Origin: Nitrospirales bacterium
GTDB taxonomy: Bacteria > Nitrospirota > Nitrospiria > Nitrospirales > UBA8639
DNA length: 64,000 bases
Assembly: GCA_029261295.1 (NCBI GenBank)
Contig: JAJDBP010000007.1
Span: forward strand, 1 to 64,000
Reading direction: 5' to 3'
The position numbers and the translations under genes are program-made. Below, one piece after another: positions 8,839-17,366 of the stretch (position 1 is the first letter of the stretch; each line of letters begins with the position of its first letter). The notes below the pieces were generated by a model. The model was not told the DNA's origin. It searched no databases and saw only the letters and a list, made by a program, of their open reading frames with translations.

Positions 8839-9648
8839 TCAGGGAGTTAGCCCAGCGGTGAGTGAATGTGTTTCTAGAATAGTCCGAAGGGGGCGATTGG
8901 TTAAAGCTAAATACGCCTTACTAATAGAGCCGACCGGACGAACTTCCATGAGAAACGGCGTCGCCCAATCCCCGTCGGCAACATCAGGTTCTTCAGGAAT
9001 TAAGACTTTTCGAAAATGTTTCTCATGTGCCGCAAGTATTTTCAAGGGTACTCCGCCAACGGTTCCTACCTGTCCATCAGCGGTCACCGTCCCCGTCAAC
9101 ACCGTTTCTTCATCAACGGGTTCATTTTTAGCTAGTGAGATAATGGTCAAAGCCGCCATTGCAGACAAGCTTCCCCCATAGAGAGTCACCCCAGGATATG
9201 GCAACTGAAAGCGAACGGTCCATGAGTCCGGATTCAATTCGGCCGCCTCTACCACACGATAGATGGCTTCGATCACCGACTGTTGCGCATGGGGAGAAAA
9301 TTTACCAGGAGTTGTTTGAAATTGGACATCTAACCCATCATGATCACGCCGTTGCAGGAATTCCAATTCAATTTCAGCCACTATTCCCATGGGCTCTGCA
9401 TCTTCATTCATGGTCGTTCCCAAAATAGGAATGGCAGTTCGAATATGTCTGAGGGGTCCATCATGCCCTGGAGCTGTCCAACCTAGAGACGGCCAACAGA
9501 AGGAGAAAGTCACAAAGAGGAGCAGCCCAACGAAAGACGCATACCTAGAGAGACTCCAATTGAGGCCGCCCCTTAAGGCACGGGAAAATTGAGTGCCGAA
9601 TTGAAAACAACGGCTATGTCTGTAGGACGATGTCGGTAACCCAACCAT
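8839..9648 (-). CDS. Exported stand-alone Lon-type (S16) protease domain
   Basis: A 269-residue protein with an N-terminal hydrophobic segment (about 38-57) followed by a lone Lon proteolytic domain, with no AAA+ module. Likely catalytic Ser160 lies in YGGSLSAMAAL, aligned with the GPSAG region of Lon; likely catalytic Lys203 lies in VGGVPLKILAAHEK, aligned with the GG..K region; VLIPEEPD follows as in Lon. The fold would place the active site in the periplasm or at the membrane. A strong GGAGGA ribosome-binding site supports the start. Related stand-alone domains occur in YlbL/LonB-like proteins, often with a PDZ domain, which is absent here. Confidence 0.8.
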   Translation of the reverse strand: MVGLPTSSYRHSRCFQFGTQFSRALRGGLNWSLSRYASFVGLLLFVTFSFCWPSLGWTAPGHDGPLRHIRTAIPILGTTMNEDAEPMGIVAEIELEFLQRRDHDGLDVQFQTTPGKFSPHAQQSVIEAIYRVVEAAELNPDSWTVRFQLPYPGVTLYGGSLSAMAALTIISLAKNEPVDEETVLTGTVTADGQVGTVGGVPLKILAAHEKHFRKVLIPEEPDVADGDWATPFLMEVRPVGSISKAYLALTNRPLRTILETHSLTAGLTP

Positions 9649-9969
9649 CGCAGTCCTCCATATTGACTATCCCTTTCCCTTCGGTCCAACAAAAGGGAAA
9701 CTGAAATCTTTATGAGTCTGCGCAGTGGGAGTTTTTTCACATCCCTACCCAATACATCCAGTTACTATCTACATGAACTCCCTCTCTCTGGGGAAAATTT
9801 ACCGCCTTCGCTCAAATCCAACGCAATCAACCACCTCTCCTTATTCGTCTCAACGCACATGACTTTTATATGCAACATTAAGAACCAATTTTGGATCGCC
9901 GACAAAAAGAATAGAGATTGAAAAACCCTGACAGAAGAGCAACTTCGCCGTTTAGAACCTGGAACCATC
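9649..9969. other. Divergent intergenic region
   Basis: About 320 bases separate the minus-strand S16 protease from the plus-strand HD-GYP gene. It should hold both promoters. No confident promoter, terminator or RNA element was recognised. Confidence 0.4.
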
Positions 9970-11253
9970 ATGGCTAAAAAACGCATCCCGATTTCTTCCG
10001 TAGTCATTGGCATGTATCTCTGCGGAATTGACCGATCTTGGCTGGACACACCATTCCTGAAACATCGGTTTCTTATTCGATCGCAAGGAGACCTTTCCAA
10101 GCTTCTTCAATGTGGAGTCGAGGAAATCACAATCGATACCGACCGTGGACTTGATTGCGTAACCACCGAGCCGACCGAACCCGCAAGAAAAAACCTAGAC
10201 AACCCTGAGATCAAGTCATCTCAGGCAACGAACACGATAACCATCCCTCCAGAAGTCGCACGGATCCAGGATCTTCCTCAGGAGGTCCATGGCACAGACT
10301 TGGGCCAAGAACTCACCAGCATTGCCCACACTCGTCAATATATGTTGGAAGGAGTCCAGGACATTCTAGAGACCTTGGGCAAAACAGGTGGGCTGGCTCT
10401 TGAGCAAATCAATCAGGTCACTCAATCCATCATGACAGAGACGATTGACCATGAAGAAGCCTACATTGCCCTCATAAGCACAAGAGAATGTTCACCGGCC
10501 TTGCACGATCACGCCTTAGCCGTGAGTACCTTAGCCGTTCTCTTGGGACGGGCCGTCGGGCTAGAAGACAGACAATGCCAAGACCTGGCTATCGCAGGGC
10601 TTCTTCACGATGTGGGCTTGATCAAAATTCCACAAGCCCTCCATCGACCCTTGAACGAATTATCTGGTCCGGGATTGGAAAAATATCAAACTCACCCACA
10701 ACTAGGATTAGACCGTTTGACGAAAAAGTCCACATTGTCTGAACAGGTACAAACATGTATTCGTGAACACCATGTAGCTCTTGATGGATCGGGGTTTCCA
10801 AACAATCTTGCTCCAGAGACTATTCAGACTCCTAGCCGAATCCTTCGCCTCGTTGATGAATATGATGAACTGTTAGCTGGCACGCATAATGGGAAAGCTC
10901 AAACCGTTCGAGAAGCTCTTCAAACCCTGTATCAACAGGGCCAGAAGGGAGTCCTAGATGCACAGTTAGTTAGCACTTTCATTAATCTCATCGGGATTTA
11001 TCCAACCTATAGCTTAGTGGAACTCAGTACAGGTGAGCGGGGCATTGTCACAGCAAACTCCAAAGACAATCTTCTCCATCCCACCATATTACTTATTCAG
11101 GATGCCGCCCACCAACCATTCGCTGAACCCATTCCCTTTAATTTTTCCGTCTTAGGATCAGAAAATCTCAGCCCTGAGATCGTCAGAACCTTACCTCCAA
11201 AGGAAATGGGCATTCAGCTCGATGTCGTGTTAGAGGATTGGGTGACTTTGTAG
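9970..11253 (+). CDS. HD-GYP cyclic-di-GMP phosphodiesterase with DUF3391-like N-terminus
   Basis: A 427-residue protein. The N-terminal 60 residues (KKRIPISSVVIGMYLCGID) match the DUF3391 domain that precedes many HD-GYP domains. The HD dyad is His213-Asp214 in GLLHDVGLIKIP. The GYP region is HH at 267-268 followed by DGSGFP at 272-277, so Tyr of the motif is Phe here; such variants are usually still counted as HD-GYP. The family hydrolyses cyclic di-GMP to pGpG or GMP. It is a paralogue of the protein at 22.2 kb and relevant to the Tad locus, whose leaders carry putative cyclic-di-GMP aptamers. No membrane segment is visible. Confidence 0.9.
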   Translation: MAKKRIPISSVVIGMYLCGIDRSWLDTPFLKHRFLIRSQGDLSKLLQCGVEEITIDTDRGLDCVTTEPTEPARKNLDNPEIKSSQATNTITIPPEVARIQDLPQEVHGTDLGQELTSIAHTRQYMLEGVQDILETLGKTGGLALEQINQVTQSIMTETIDHEEAYIALISTRECSPALHDHALAVSTLAVLLGRAVGLEDRQCQDLAIAGLLHDVGLIKIPQALHRPLNELSGPGLEKYQTHPQLGLDRLTKKSTLSEQVQTCIREHHVALDGSGFPNNLAPETIQTPSRILRLVDEYDELLAGTHNGKAQTVREALQTLYQQGQKGVLDAQLVSTFINLIGIYPTYSLVELSTGERGIVTANSKDNLLHPTILLIQDAAHQPFAEPIPFNFSVLGSENLSPEIVRTLPPKEMGIQLDVVLEDWVTL

Positions 11254-11494
11254 AAGATACGGAAGCCTATATCCCTTACCACCTGGCAATTCCCGGTTTG
11301 GGAATCCTCACATTCACTCTCCTATATAAAGATTCCATTCATTCTGACCGATAATCTTAAATAAACACGCGCATCGAATAAGAACGACCAGGAACACATC
11401 ATTGCGCAAGATTCTGAGGAACATGGCGATAAGGGAAGGAGCGGCAGTGCATCATTCGTTGAACAACACAACCGTTGGGCTGGAGGGCACAATC

Positions 11495-11827
11495 ATGAAA
11501 ACAATTCTTCAGAACGCAAAGGCCAGATTCTGGTGTCTCAGTGGACTGACAGGAATGGTTCTCATGGCAGGATTACTGTTAGAGGAAGGTCAAGCTCGGA
11601 CCTATACCCCGTCTCCTGTTCCTACTTCTATCTCAGTGAGCCAGGTGAAGCTCGAAACAGATTCATTAGAATCAATGAACACCAAAGCCTTACAAAAAGA
11701 CCAATCCAAGGGAAACAAGAAAATTCAAGACCTCACTGACCAGGAACAACGAGCAGACAAGAAACCAGCCAAAAAAAGAATGGGGTTAGCCATCTTATTC
11801 TTAGGAATCTTGGCAGAGGAAGGCTAA
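11495..11827 (+). CDS. Small exported or membrane protein of unknown function
   Basis: A 110-residue protein starting at the methionine with a strong GGAGGG ribosome-binding site at 11482-11487 (7 bases spacing); the open frame extends further upstream to 11402 but without a good site. A signal or anchor segment occupies about residues 10-30. A charged, Lys/Gln/Asp-rich stretch follows, then a short hydrophobic end (MGLAILFLGILAEEG). No family was recognised. Its stop codon overlaps the stop of the convergent ATPase gene by four bases. Confidence 0.55.
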   Translation: MKTILQNAKARFWCLSGLTGMVLMAGLLLEEGQARTYTPSPVPTSISVSQVKLETDSLESMNTKALQKDQSKGNKKIQDLTDQEQRADKKPAKKRMGLAILFLGILAEEG

Positions 11828-13581
11828 TTTTTCTGACGCATACACACGGTTCGAAGACGATTTAACGCTGCACCGATTTCAAATCTTCTTGGACGAGCGA
11901 AGTTTCCAGGGTGTCGCCCTGGGACTCCGTAGGATGACAAAACATCCAATCCCTCCTCGTCAATACACCTCTCCACTTCCTCCAAGACCTTCTTCACGGT
12001 CCGCGCGCCATCGATTAAGCGTGAGCTGGCCAAGTGTAAAACGTGGCCAATGGCACGAGTTTGACTCGTATCAACAATTTGCTCAACCCCAAAAAGATCA
12101 ATAGTGTCCTCGCCAAAGACAAGGTCATGTAAAGACCTGACCGAAATCTTAGATTCATGCCGACCACATGTAGCATTTACTGAATGACCTTGAGGCACGC
12201 GTTGGTGAAGAGAACGTAAGGGTTCCTGAGATTCACATTGTCGATTCGTAGGGATTTTGGTCGCCACCATCTTAGCCTCCGCTGTCACATCAATGGGTAA
12301 AAAATTATCCATCTTGATCACCGTATCCGCCACATCAAAATAGTCGCCGCACCCACCCATCACCAAAACCGTTGACACCCCGAACCTTTCATACAATTCC
12401 CGAACTCGATCAAGGAAAGGAGTAATGGGTTCATCCACTTTCTGAACTAAGGCCTGCATCCTCGCATCTCGAACCATAAAATTCGTCGCACTCGTATCTT
12501 CATCGAGTAATAACACCTGCGCACCAACTTCCAAGGCCTCAAGAATTCCGGCTGCTTGGCTCGTACTTCCACTCGCATCATCAGTAGAAAACGTCTGTGT
12601 CGAAACCCCCTTGGGTAGATGTTGAATAAATCCACTGAGATCCACCTTCTCAATTCGCCGTCCATCTTCAGCACGGATTTTAATGGCATCCGAAACAGTG
12701 ACCACCAGCTCTCGTCCATCCTTAGGAATATGTGGATACACGCCTCGTTGCAACGCCTGGAGAAGAGTTGATTTACCATGGTACCCACCCCCAACGATCA
12801 AGGTGACACCTTGTGGGATGCCCATTCCTTTCACAATTGTCGATTCTCCCTTCGAATGTGGGACGGGATGAGGAACATGAAAAGAGACGGCCAAGGAATC
12901 CGGCGACTGCCACTTGGCTACCTGAATTCCCACAAGAGGACTATCCGATACGCCACTTGACCGAGGTAAAATGGAATCATCAGACACAAAAGCCACAAGT
13001 CCCATGGAAACAAGTTGGGATTGAATGGAGAAATAATTTTCTACCTGATTGACGAAAAATTGGCAGTCCTCCTGAGACGTCTGATCCCATTTTAAAGCTT
13101 GCTCGACCACCTGAGGAATTTCTTGGCAGAGCATGACCTCTGCTTCCTTTCCTAGAATCGTCCGTCCGCGAGCAGGCAACCCCACCTCTATACGGGCCTC
13201 AATCCACCCATCACCCACGATAACAGCCGTGCGCTCGAGCACCTCTTGTCCACCAACATCAATCGATATCCTTCCACTTTTGCCAATACCCCGATGACCC
13301 CGCACAATCTTTTGAAAAGCCCCACACACCATTCGAGTCAGAAAATCTCGAAAAGCAACGGCCCGAACCCCATTGTCCCAAAGACTTTCCGGAAAGCCGG
13401 CAACAGAATGTGAAAGTCGAATCCGCATTTTTGAAGGCTCGGCAAAGGGGTCTCCCTGGACATGATCAATCCAGAGCGTGTACACCTCGAAATCATAGGA
13501 ACCTTCGAGATCTTTATAGGCTTTATAGCCTCTTCCATCTAACCGAAGCAGATGTTGGCGAAGATCAGAAGAAGACTTCAT
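11824..13581 (-). CDS. ABC-class ATPase, COG3044 family
   Basis: A 585-residue protein matching the predicted ATPase of the ABC class (COG3044, DUF2791-type). Walker A is GGGYHGKST near 264-272 and Walker B is VLLLDEDT near 355-362, with the signature-like ASGSTSQAAG segment between. N-terminal (LRQHLLRLDGRGYKAYKDLE) and C-terminal regions are as in the family. There is no transmembrane domain, so it is not a transporter subunit by itself. The start codon overlaps the stop of the upstream dehydrogenase gene as TGATG, a translational-coupling arrangement; a GTG three bases earlier is the alternative. Its role is unknown; nucleic-acid or RNA-linked roles have been suggested for relatives. Confidence 0.85.
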   Translation of the reverse strand: MKSSSDLRQHLLRLDGRGYKAYKDLEGSYDFEVYTLWIDHVQGDPFAEPSKMRIRLSHSVAGFPESLWDNGVRAVAFRDFLTRMVCGAFQKIVRGHRGIGKSGRISIDVGGQEVLERTAVIVGDGWIEARIEVGLPARGRTILGKEAEVMLCQEIPQVVEQALKWDQTSQEDCQFFVNQVENYFSIQSQLVSMGLVAFVSDDSILPRSSGVSDSPLVGIQVAKWQSPDSLAVSFHVPHPVPHSKGESTIVKGMGIPQGVTLIVGGGYHGKSTLLQALQRGVYPHIPKDGRELVVTVSDAIKIRAEDGRRIEKVDLSGFIQHLPKGVSTQTFSTDDASGSTSQAAGILEALEVGAQVLLLDEDTSATNFMVRDARMQALVQKVDEPITPFLDRVRELYERFGVSTVLVMGGCGDYFDVADTVIKMDNFLPIDVTAEAKMVATKIPTNRQCESQEPLRSLHQRVPQGHSVNATCGRHESKISVRSLHDLVFGEDTIDLFGVEQIVDTSQTRAIGHVLHLASSRLIDGARTVKKVLEEVERCIDEEGLDVLSSYGVPGRHPGNFARPRRFEIGAALNRLRTVCMRQKN

Positions 13582-14543
13582 CACACCCCTGGGGATGAAG
13601 AAAGGGAAGGGGCTTGATGACTCGAAAGGTGAGTTGGCGACATATGTTCTAACGCCAACAATAAGGCTTGCGTGCCTGAACGACCATGTCCATAGGATTG
13701 AACGGCCTGATACAACTTGTGAACCACTGCCAGTCCTGGAAGAAGTAAACCCATGCGATTGGCTTCCCCTAAGGCAATGCCCATATCTTTAATAAAATGT
13801 TCCACAAAAAATCCCGGGGCAAAATCTCGTTGCAATATTTTTGGCGCCAGGTTCTCTAACGTCCAACACTTAGCTGCCCCTTGTCCGATGGACAACAACA
13901 GTTTTTCTCCATTGACCCCAGCGCGATGGGCATACACAAGCGCTTCACAAACGCCGATCATGGTTCCTGCAATAGTGATTTGATTGCACAATTTGGCATG
14001 TTGTCCACACCCCGCCAAACCGTGATGCATCACCACTTTTCCAAAAACTTGGAAGATTGGGGTCAGAGCTTCAAAGGCAGAACCCTCCCCTCCCACCATG
14101 ATGGATAAGGTTCCTCGATTGGCCCCGACATCACCTCCAGAAACGGGAGCATCCAAAGCAAAAGCCTGTCGTTCATTCGCTGCTTCGGCAATCTCTTGGG
14201 CAAGACTCGGTTCGGAAGTGGTGAAATCCACAAACACTTGTCCAGGGTGAGCATGAGCCAGCAACCCATTTGTACCCAAATAGATCTTTCGAACATCATT
14301 AGGAAAACCCACCATGGAACAAATCACGTCAGCATGCTCAAGCAAGGCTTGGGGAGAATCAGCCCAGCGCGCGCCTTGATCTAAGACCCCCTGGGCTTTC
14401 GAAGCGGTACGCGTAAATATCGTCAGTGCATAACCAGCACGAAGAAGGTGGCCACACATGGGACTACCCATAACTCCTGTGCCAATCCAACCAAGACGAA
14501 CTGGAGAAGGAAGTGTGCAAGGAATGAGAGAAGAAACAATCAT
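13581..14543 (-). CDS. NAD(P)-dependent dehydrogenase, 3-hydroxyisobutyrate dehydrogenase family
   Basis: A 320-residue protein of the beta-hydroxyacid dehydrogenase family (MmsB/GarR type). The dinucleotide-binding loop is GWIGTGVMG near residues 18-26. The substrate signature DAPVSGGDVGA and the catalytic-lysine helix GQHAKLCNQ follow at the usual places. Members reduce or oxidise short beta-hydroxy acids or succinic semialdehyde. It lies 30 bases after the agmatine deiminase and overlaps the ATPase gene, so it is cotranscribed with polyamine genes; a succinic-semialdehyde reductase role in putrescine breakdown is a reasonable but unproven idea. Confidence 0.85.
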   Translation of the reverse strand: MIVSSLIPCTLPSPVRLGWIGTGVMGSPMCGHLLRAGYALTIFTRTASKAQGVLDQGARWADSPQALLEHADVICSMVGFPNDVRKIYLGTNGLLAHAHPGQVFVDFTTSEPSLAQEIAEAANERQAFALDAPVSGGDVGANRGTLSIMVGGEGSAFEALTPIFQVFGKVVMHHGLAGCGQHAKLCNQITIAGTMIGVCEALVYAHRAGVNGEKLLLSIGQGAAKCWTLENLAPKILQRDFAPGFFVEHFIKDMGIALGEANRMGLLLPGLAVVHKLYQAVQSYGHGRSGTQALLLALEHMSPTHLSSHQAPSLSSSPGV

Positions 14544-14573
14544 GAAAAAACCCTATTGGCTAAAAGAACAATA

Positions 14574-16082
14574 TCAATAGACCGGTTGCTGTTGAGTCAG
14601 ACAATGCAGCGTACCAAATCCCCACACTAAATCGACTGAGTGAATGCCGATCACCGTTCGATCAGAAAAAAGCTCAGACAAAATGCCCAACGCCACTCGA
14701 TCATTCAGATCATTAAAAGTCGGGACAACCACAACGGAATTCCCAATATAAAAATTCGCATAACTGGCTGGAAGTCGTTGGCCATCAAAAAATAACGGAG
14801 CAGGCATGGGTAAGGGCACAATCCCGATTTTTCTTCCATCTTCACAGCGCATCCCTTCAAGCCGTTCACGATTCTCTGCCAGCGGTCGATGATTGTCATC
14901 CAAAGGATTGGGCTCCTGGCAAAGAACCACGGTATAGGGATCCACAAACCGGCAAAGATCATCCACATGCCCATGCGTGTCGTCACCCGCAATCCCTTGG
15001 CCCAACCACAACACTTGGGGAACCCCCAAATATTCCCGAAAGACCTCTTCGTAATCTTGACGGGAAAACCCCGGATTCCTTACCTGAACGGTTTCATCTA
15101 AGAGGCATTCTTCAGTGGTCAACAGGGTTCCTTGTCCATTCACATCAATACTGCCACCCTCCAAGACTACCTTCTGATCCTGATGAATTATCGGAACAAG
15201 GGGAATTTGACATTTTGCGGCGATGCGATCCGGAACTCGATTATCTTTTTGCCAATCGGAATACCGTGCCCAAGCATTAAACTGAAAACGGGCAATCTTA
15301 ACTGGAGATTGGGAATCATCTTCTCTAAGAAAAATGGGCCCAAGGTCACGCGTCCACCCACGGTTCGTAGGAATGCGCACAAACTCCACATGATCAGGAA
15401 GGACCCCGACACGATCCAGCACCCGACGAGCCTTCAATTCATGCGTTTTGTCATTGACCAGAATACGAACCAGTTCACTCGCTGATATTTGACGGACAAT
15501 TTCTCCATAGACCCATTGGATAGCAGACATCTTCCCTGGCCAATCAGTAGCATTATGCGGCCAACCAATCCAGGTCGCCTCATGCGGTTCCCACTCCGCC
15601 GGCATCCGAAGCCCCTTTTCAAATCCCCTCTCCTTGAGAGAGTTTTTCTCTTGAAAAGACACAGCACTATGGTGAGAATTCTCTTGTTCCCTCTCCCTCC
15701 CAGGGAGAGGGCTAGGGTGAGGGTCAAGACCACCAGAACCCTCGAGGCGCCTCAATATCTCCTCCAACACATCATCCGTCTTCTTCAACACCTCATCATT
15801 CAAAAATCGTAAAACACGAAAGCCCACAGAACTCAAATACTGGGTACGCGCCTCATCAGCATCACCTTGCTCCAAATGTTGCCCACCATCAAGTTCAATG
15901 ATCAACATCCCTTCTAAACAACAAAAATCAACAATGTACCCACCAATAGGATGTTGCCGCCGGAACTTCCATCCTTTCAGTTGAGAGTCGCGAATCCTCA
16001 TCCATAATTTTTGTTCAGCATCGGTTTGCTCGCCCCGGAGACGTTGAGCAAATGATCGCAATGTCGGTGGAATTCGTTTCAT
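14574..16082 (-). CDS. aguA: DUF559-agmatine deiminase fusion
   Basis: A 502-residue two-part protein. Residues 1 to about 115 are a DUF559 (Vsr-like endonuclease fold) domain with IELDGGQH as the acidic core. A linker DPHPSPLPGRERE is the translation of a palindromic repeat. From about residue 160 on it is a full-length agmatine deiminase: GWTRDLGPIF, the HGHVDD motif and the Cys in LHCLTQQQP near the C-terminus. The enzyme turns agmatine into N-carbamoylputrescine, the substrate of the AguB-like neighbour. An internal ATG at 15605 with AAGGGG upstream may give a normal-length AguA alone. The ATG at 16082 is preceded by a second palindrome copy; a GTG at 16094 is possible. Confidence 0.85.
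   Translation of the reverse strand: MKRIPPTLRSFAQRLRGEQTDAEQKLWMRIRDSQLKGWKFRRQHPIGGYIVDFCCLEGMLIIELDGGQHLEQGDADEARTQYLSSVGFRVLRFLNDEVLKKTDDVLEEILRRLEGSGGLDPHPSPLPGREREQENSHHSAVSFQEKNSLKERGFEKGLRMPAEWEPHEATWIGWPHNATDWPGKMSAIQWVYGEIVRQISASELVRILVNDKTHELKARRVLDRVGVLPDHVEFVRIPTNRGWTRDLGPIFLREDDSQSPVKIARFQFNAWARYSDWQKDNRVPDRIAAKCQIPLVPIIHQDQKVVLEGGSIDVNGQGTLLTTEECLLDETVQVRNPGFSRQDYEEVFREYLGVPQVLWLGQGIAGDDTHGHVDDLCRFVDPYTVVLCQEPNPLDDNHRPLAENRERLEGMRCEDGRKIGIVPLPMPAPLFFDGQRLPASYANFYIGNSVVVVPTFNDLNDRVALGILSELFSDRTVIGIHSVDLVWGFGTLHCLTQQQPVY
15689..15724 (+). repeat. C/G-rich palindromic repeat, copy A (inside the aguA fusion)
   Basis: CCCTCTCCCTCCCAGGGAG opens a hairpin followed by GGGCTAGGGTGAGGGT. 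It is read through as the linker DPHPSPLPGRERE on the minus strand. Together with the oppositely oriented copy at 16087 it brackets the DUF559 segment. Confidence 0.8.
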
Positions 16083-16086
16083 CTCT

Positions 16087-16121
16087 CCCCTCACCTTAGT
16101 CCTCTCCCCTCCGGGGAGAGG
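16087..16121 (-). repeat. C/G-rich palindromic repeat, copy B (upstream of DUF559)
   Basis: On the minus strand the hairpin CCTCTCCCCGGAGGGGAGAGG is followed by ACTAAGGTGAGGGG, the same layout as copy A in inverted orientation. Its end supplies the purine-rich sequence just ahead of the DUF559 start codon. Confidence 0.8.
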
Positions 16122-16188
16122 AAATAGAAGAACGAAAAGAGATGAAAGACAGAAGGCCGCATGATGTTCATTGAAATAATAAAATAGG

Positions 16189-16242
16189 CCTCTCTCCCTT
16201 TAAGGGCTTGGCCTTGAAGAGAGGACAAGCTAAGGTGAGGGT
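16189..16242 (+). repeat. C/G-rich palindromic repeat, copy C
   Basis: CCTCTCTCCCTTTAAGGG leads a longer imperfect hairpin ending in AAGCTAAGGTGAGGG. It sits between aguB and the aguA fusion. Confidence 0.7.
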
Positions 16243-16271
16243 AAAAACATCAAAATGAAACCGATCCCAAA

Positions 16272-17153
16272 CTAATTAGACCCATCCAAAAATCTCTTCG
16301 TCATCCCCTCATAGGCATCAATCCGCCGATCACGGAGGAAAGGCCAATTGCGCCGTACCTCTTCAATCCGCTTCAAATCAATATCCACGACCAACGTTTC
16401 TTCTTTATTAACTGATGCCTGAGCCAATACCACCCCAAACGGATCACAGACAAACGAACTACCCCAAAAATCCAAGCCATCACCGCCAGCAGGAGCTTCA
16501 TGGCCAACTCGATTCACCGCCACTACAAACACCCCGTTAGCAATAGCATGACTGCGTTGAATCGTCATCCAGGCATCGCGTTGCGCATGTCCCTCTTCAG
16601 TCTTTTCTTGAGGATGCCACCCGATTGCCGTAGGATAAAACAAAATTTCTGCCCCTTGCAAAGCGGTCATCCGTGCCGCTTCGGGATACCATTGATCCCA
16701 ACAAATAAGAGGACCTACGGTTGCGTGAGTCGTCTTGATCGCCTGAAACCCTTTATCTCCTGGAGTAAAATAGAACTTTTCATAATAGGCGGGATCATCA
16801 GGAATATGCATTTTCCTATAAAGACCAGCTATCTTACCCTGTTCATTCAACACCGCAAGGGAGTTGTGGTAGACCCCCGCAGTCCGGCGCTCAAACACCG
16901 ACACTAAAATCGTCGAACGATATTTTTTGGCAAGCTTGCTGAATGCTTCAGTAGTAGGACCTGGAACAGATTCGGCTAAATCAAAAAGCGCCGCATCTTC
17001 CTGTTGGCAAAAGTATTGAGAACGAAACAATTCAGGCAGACAAATAATCTGTGCGCCACTCTTCGCAACCTCGTCAACTTTGGCTACAGCCCGTTCCAGG
17101 TTTTCAGCCAGATTGGCCGAACAAGCCATTTGAATCAATCCGATTTTCACCAC
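16272..17153 (-). CDS. aguB: N-carbamoylputrescine amidase
   Basis: A 293-residue carbon-nitrogen hydrolase of the nitrilase superfamily. The catalytic triad is visible as Glu41 (LPELF), Lys114 (YRKMHIPDD) and Cys151 (LICWDQWYPE). The DDPAYYEKFYFTPGD segment and the length are characteristic of the plant/bacterial N-carbamoylputrescine amidase group. It converts N-carbamoylputrescine to putrescine, CO2 and ammonia, the step after AguA, which is encoded just downstream. The start codon is GTG with AGAGG eight bases before it. It is the first gene of the putative aguB-aguA-dehydrogenase-ATPase operon. Confidence 0.92.
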   Translation of the reverse strand: MVKIGLIQMACSANLAENLERAVAKVDEVAKSGAQIICLPELFRSQYFCQQEDAALFDLAESVPGPTTEAFSKLAKKYRSTILVSVFERRTAGVYHNSLAVLNEQGKIAGLYRKMHIPDDPAYYEKFYFTPGDKGFQAIKTTHATVGPLICWDQWYPEAARMTALQGAEILFYPTAIGWHPQEKTEEGHAQRDAWMTIQRSHAIANGVFVVAVNRVGHEAPAGGDGLDFWGSSFVCDPFGVVLAQASVNKEETLVVDIDLKRIEEVRRNWPFLRDRRIDAYEGMTKRFLDGSN

Positions 17154-17179
17154 GTCTTTATCCTCTTCTTAGCAATTCA

Positions 17180-17216
17180 TTCTCCCCTCCTTTGTAAGGA
17201 GGGGCTGGGGGAGGTA
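17180..17216 (+). repeat. C/G-rich palindromic repeat, copy D
   Basis: CTCCCCTCCTTTGTAAGGAG begins a hairpin followed by GGGCTGGGGGAGGTAG. It is a variant of the same repeat type upstream of aguB. Confidence 0.7.
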
Positions 17217-17281
17217 GAAACTCCAAACGTGGACTCCCCATCATTGACAATTCCCCATTCAAAGTTCATAAGCGCCATGAC

Positions 17282-17326
17282 GCCTCAACCCTCTCCCTGC
17301 CCTCTCCCTGGAAAGGAGAAGAAGTT
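17282..17326 (-). repeat. C/G-rich palindromic repeat, copy E
   Basis: On the minus strand the element reads as a CTCCTTTCCAGGGAGAGG hairpin followed by GCAGGGAGAGGGTTGAGG. It is the inverted partner of copy D about 65 bases away. Confidence 0.65.
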
Positions 17327-17366
17327 TCTTAATCATTCATTGTAAAGATAAGAGAAGTTTACTCAT

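Noticed and set aside
11286-11306. Terminator after the first HD-GYP gene (ATTCCC/GGGAAT hairpin)
   Set aside because: The stem is only six base pairs and no T-run follows on the plus strand.
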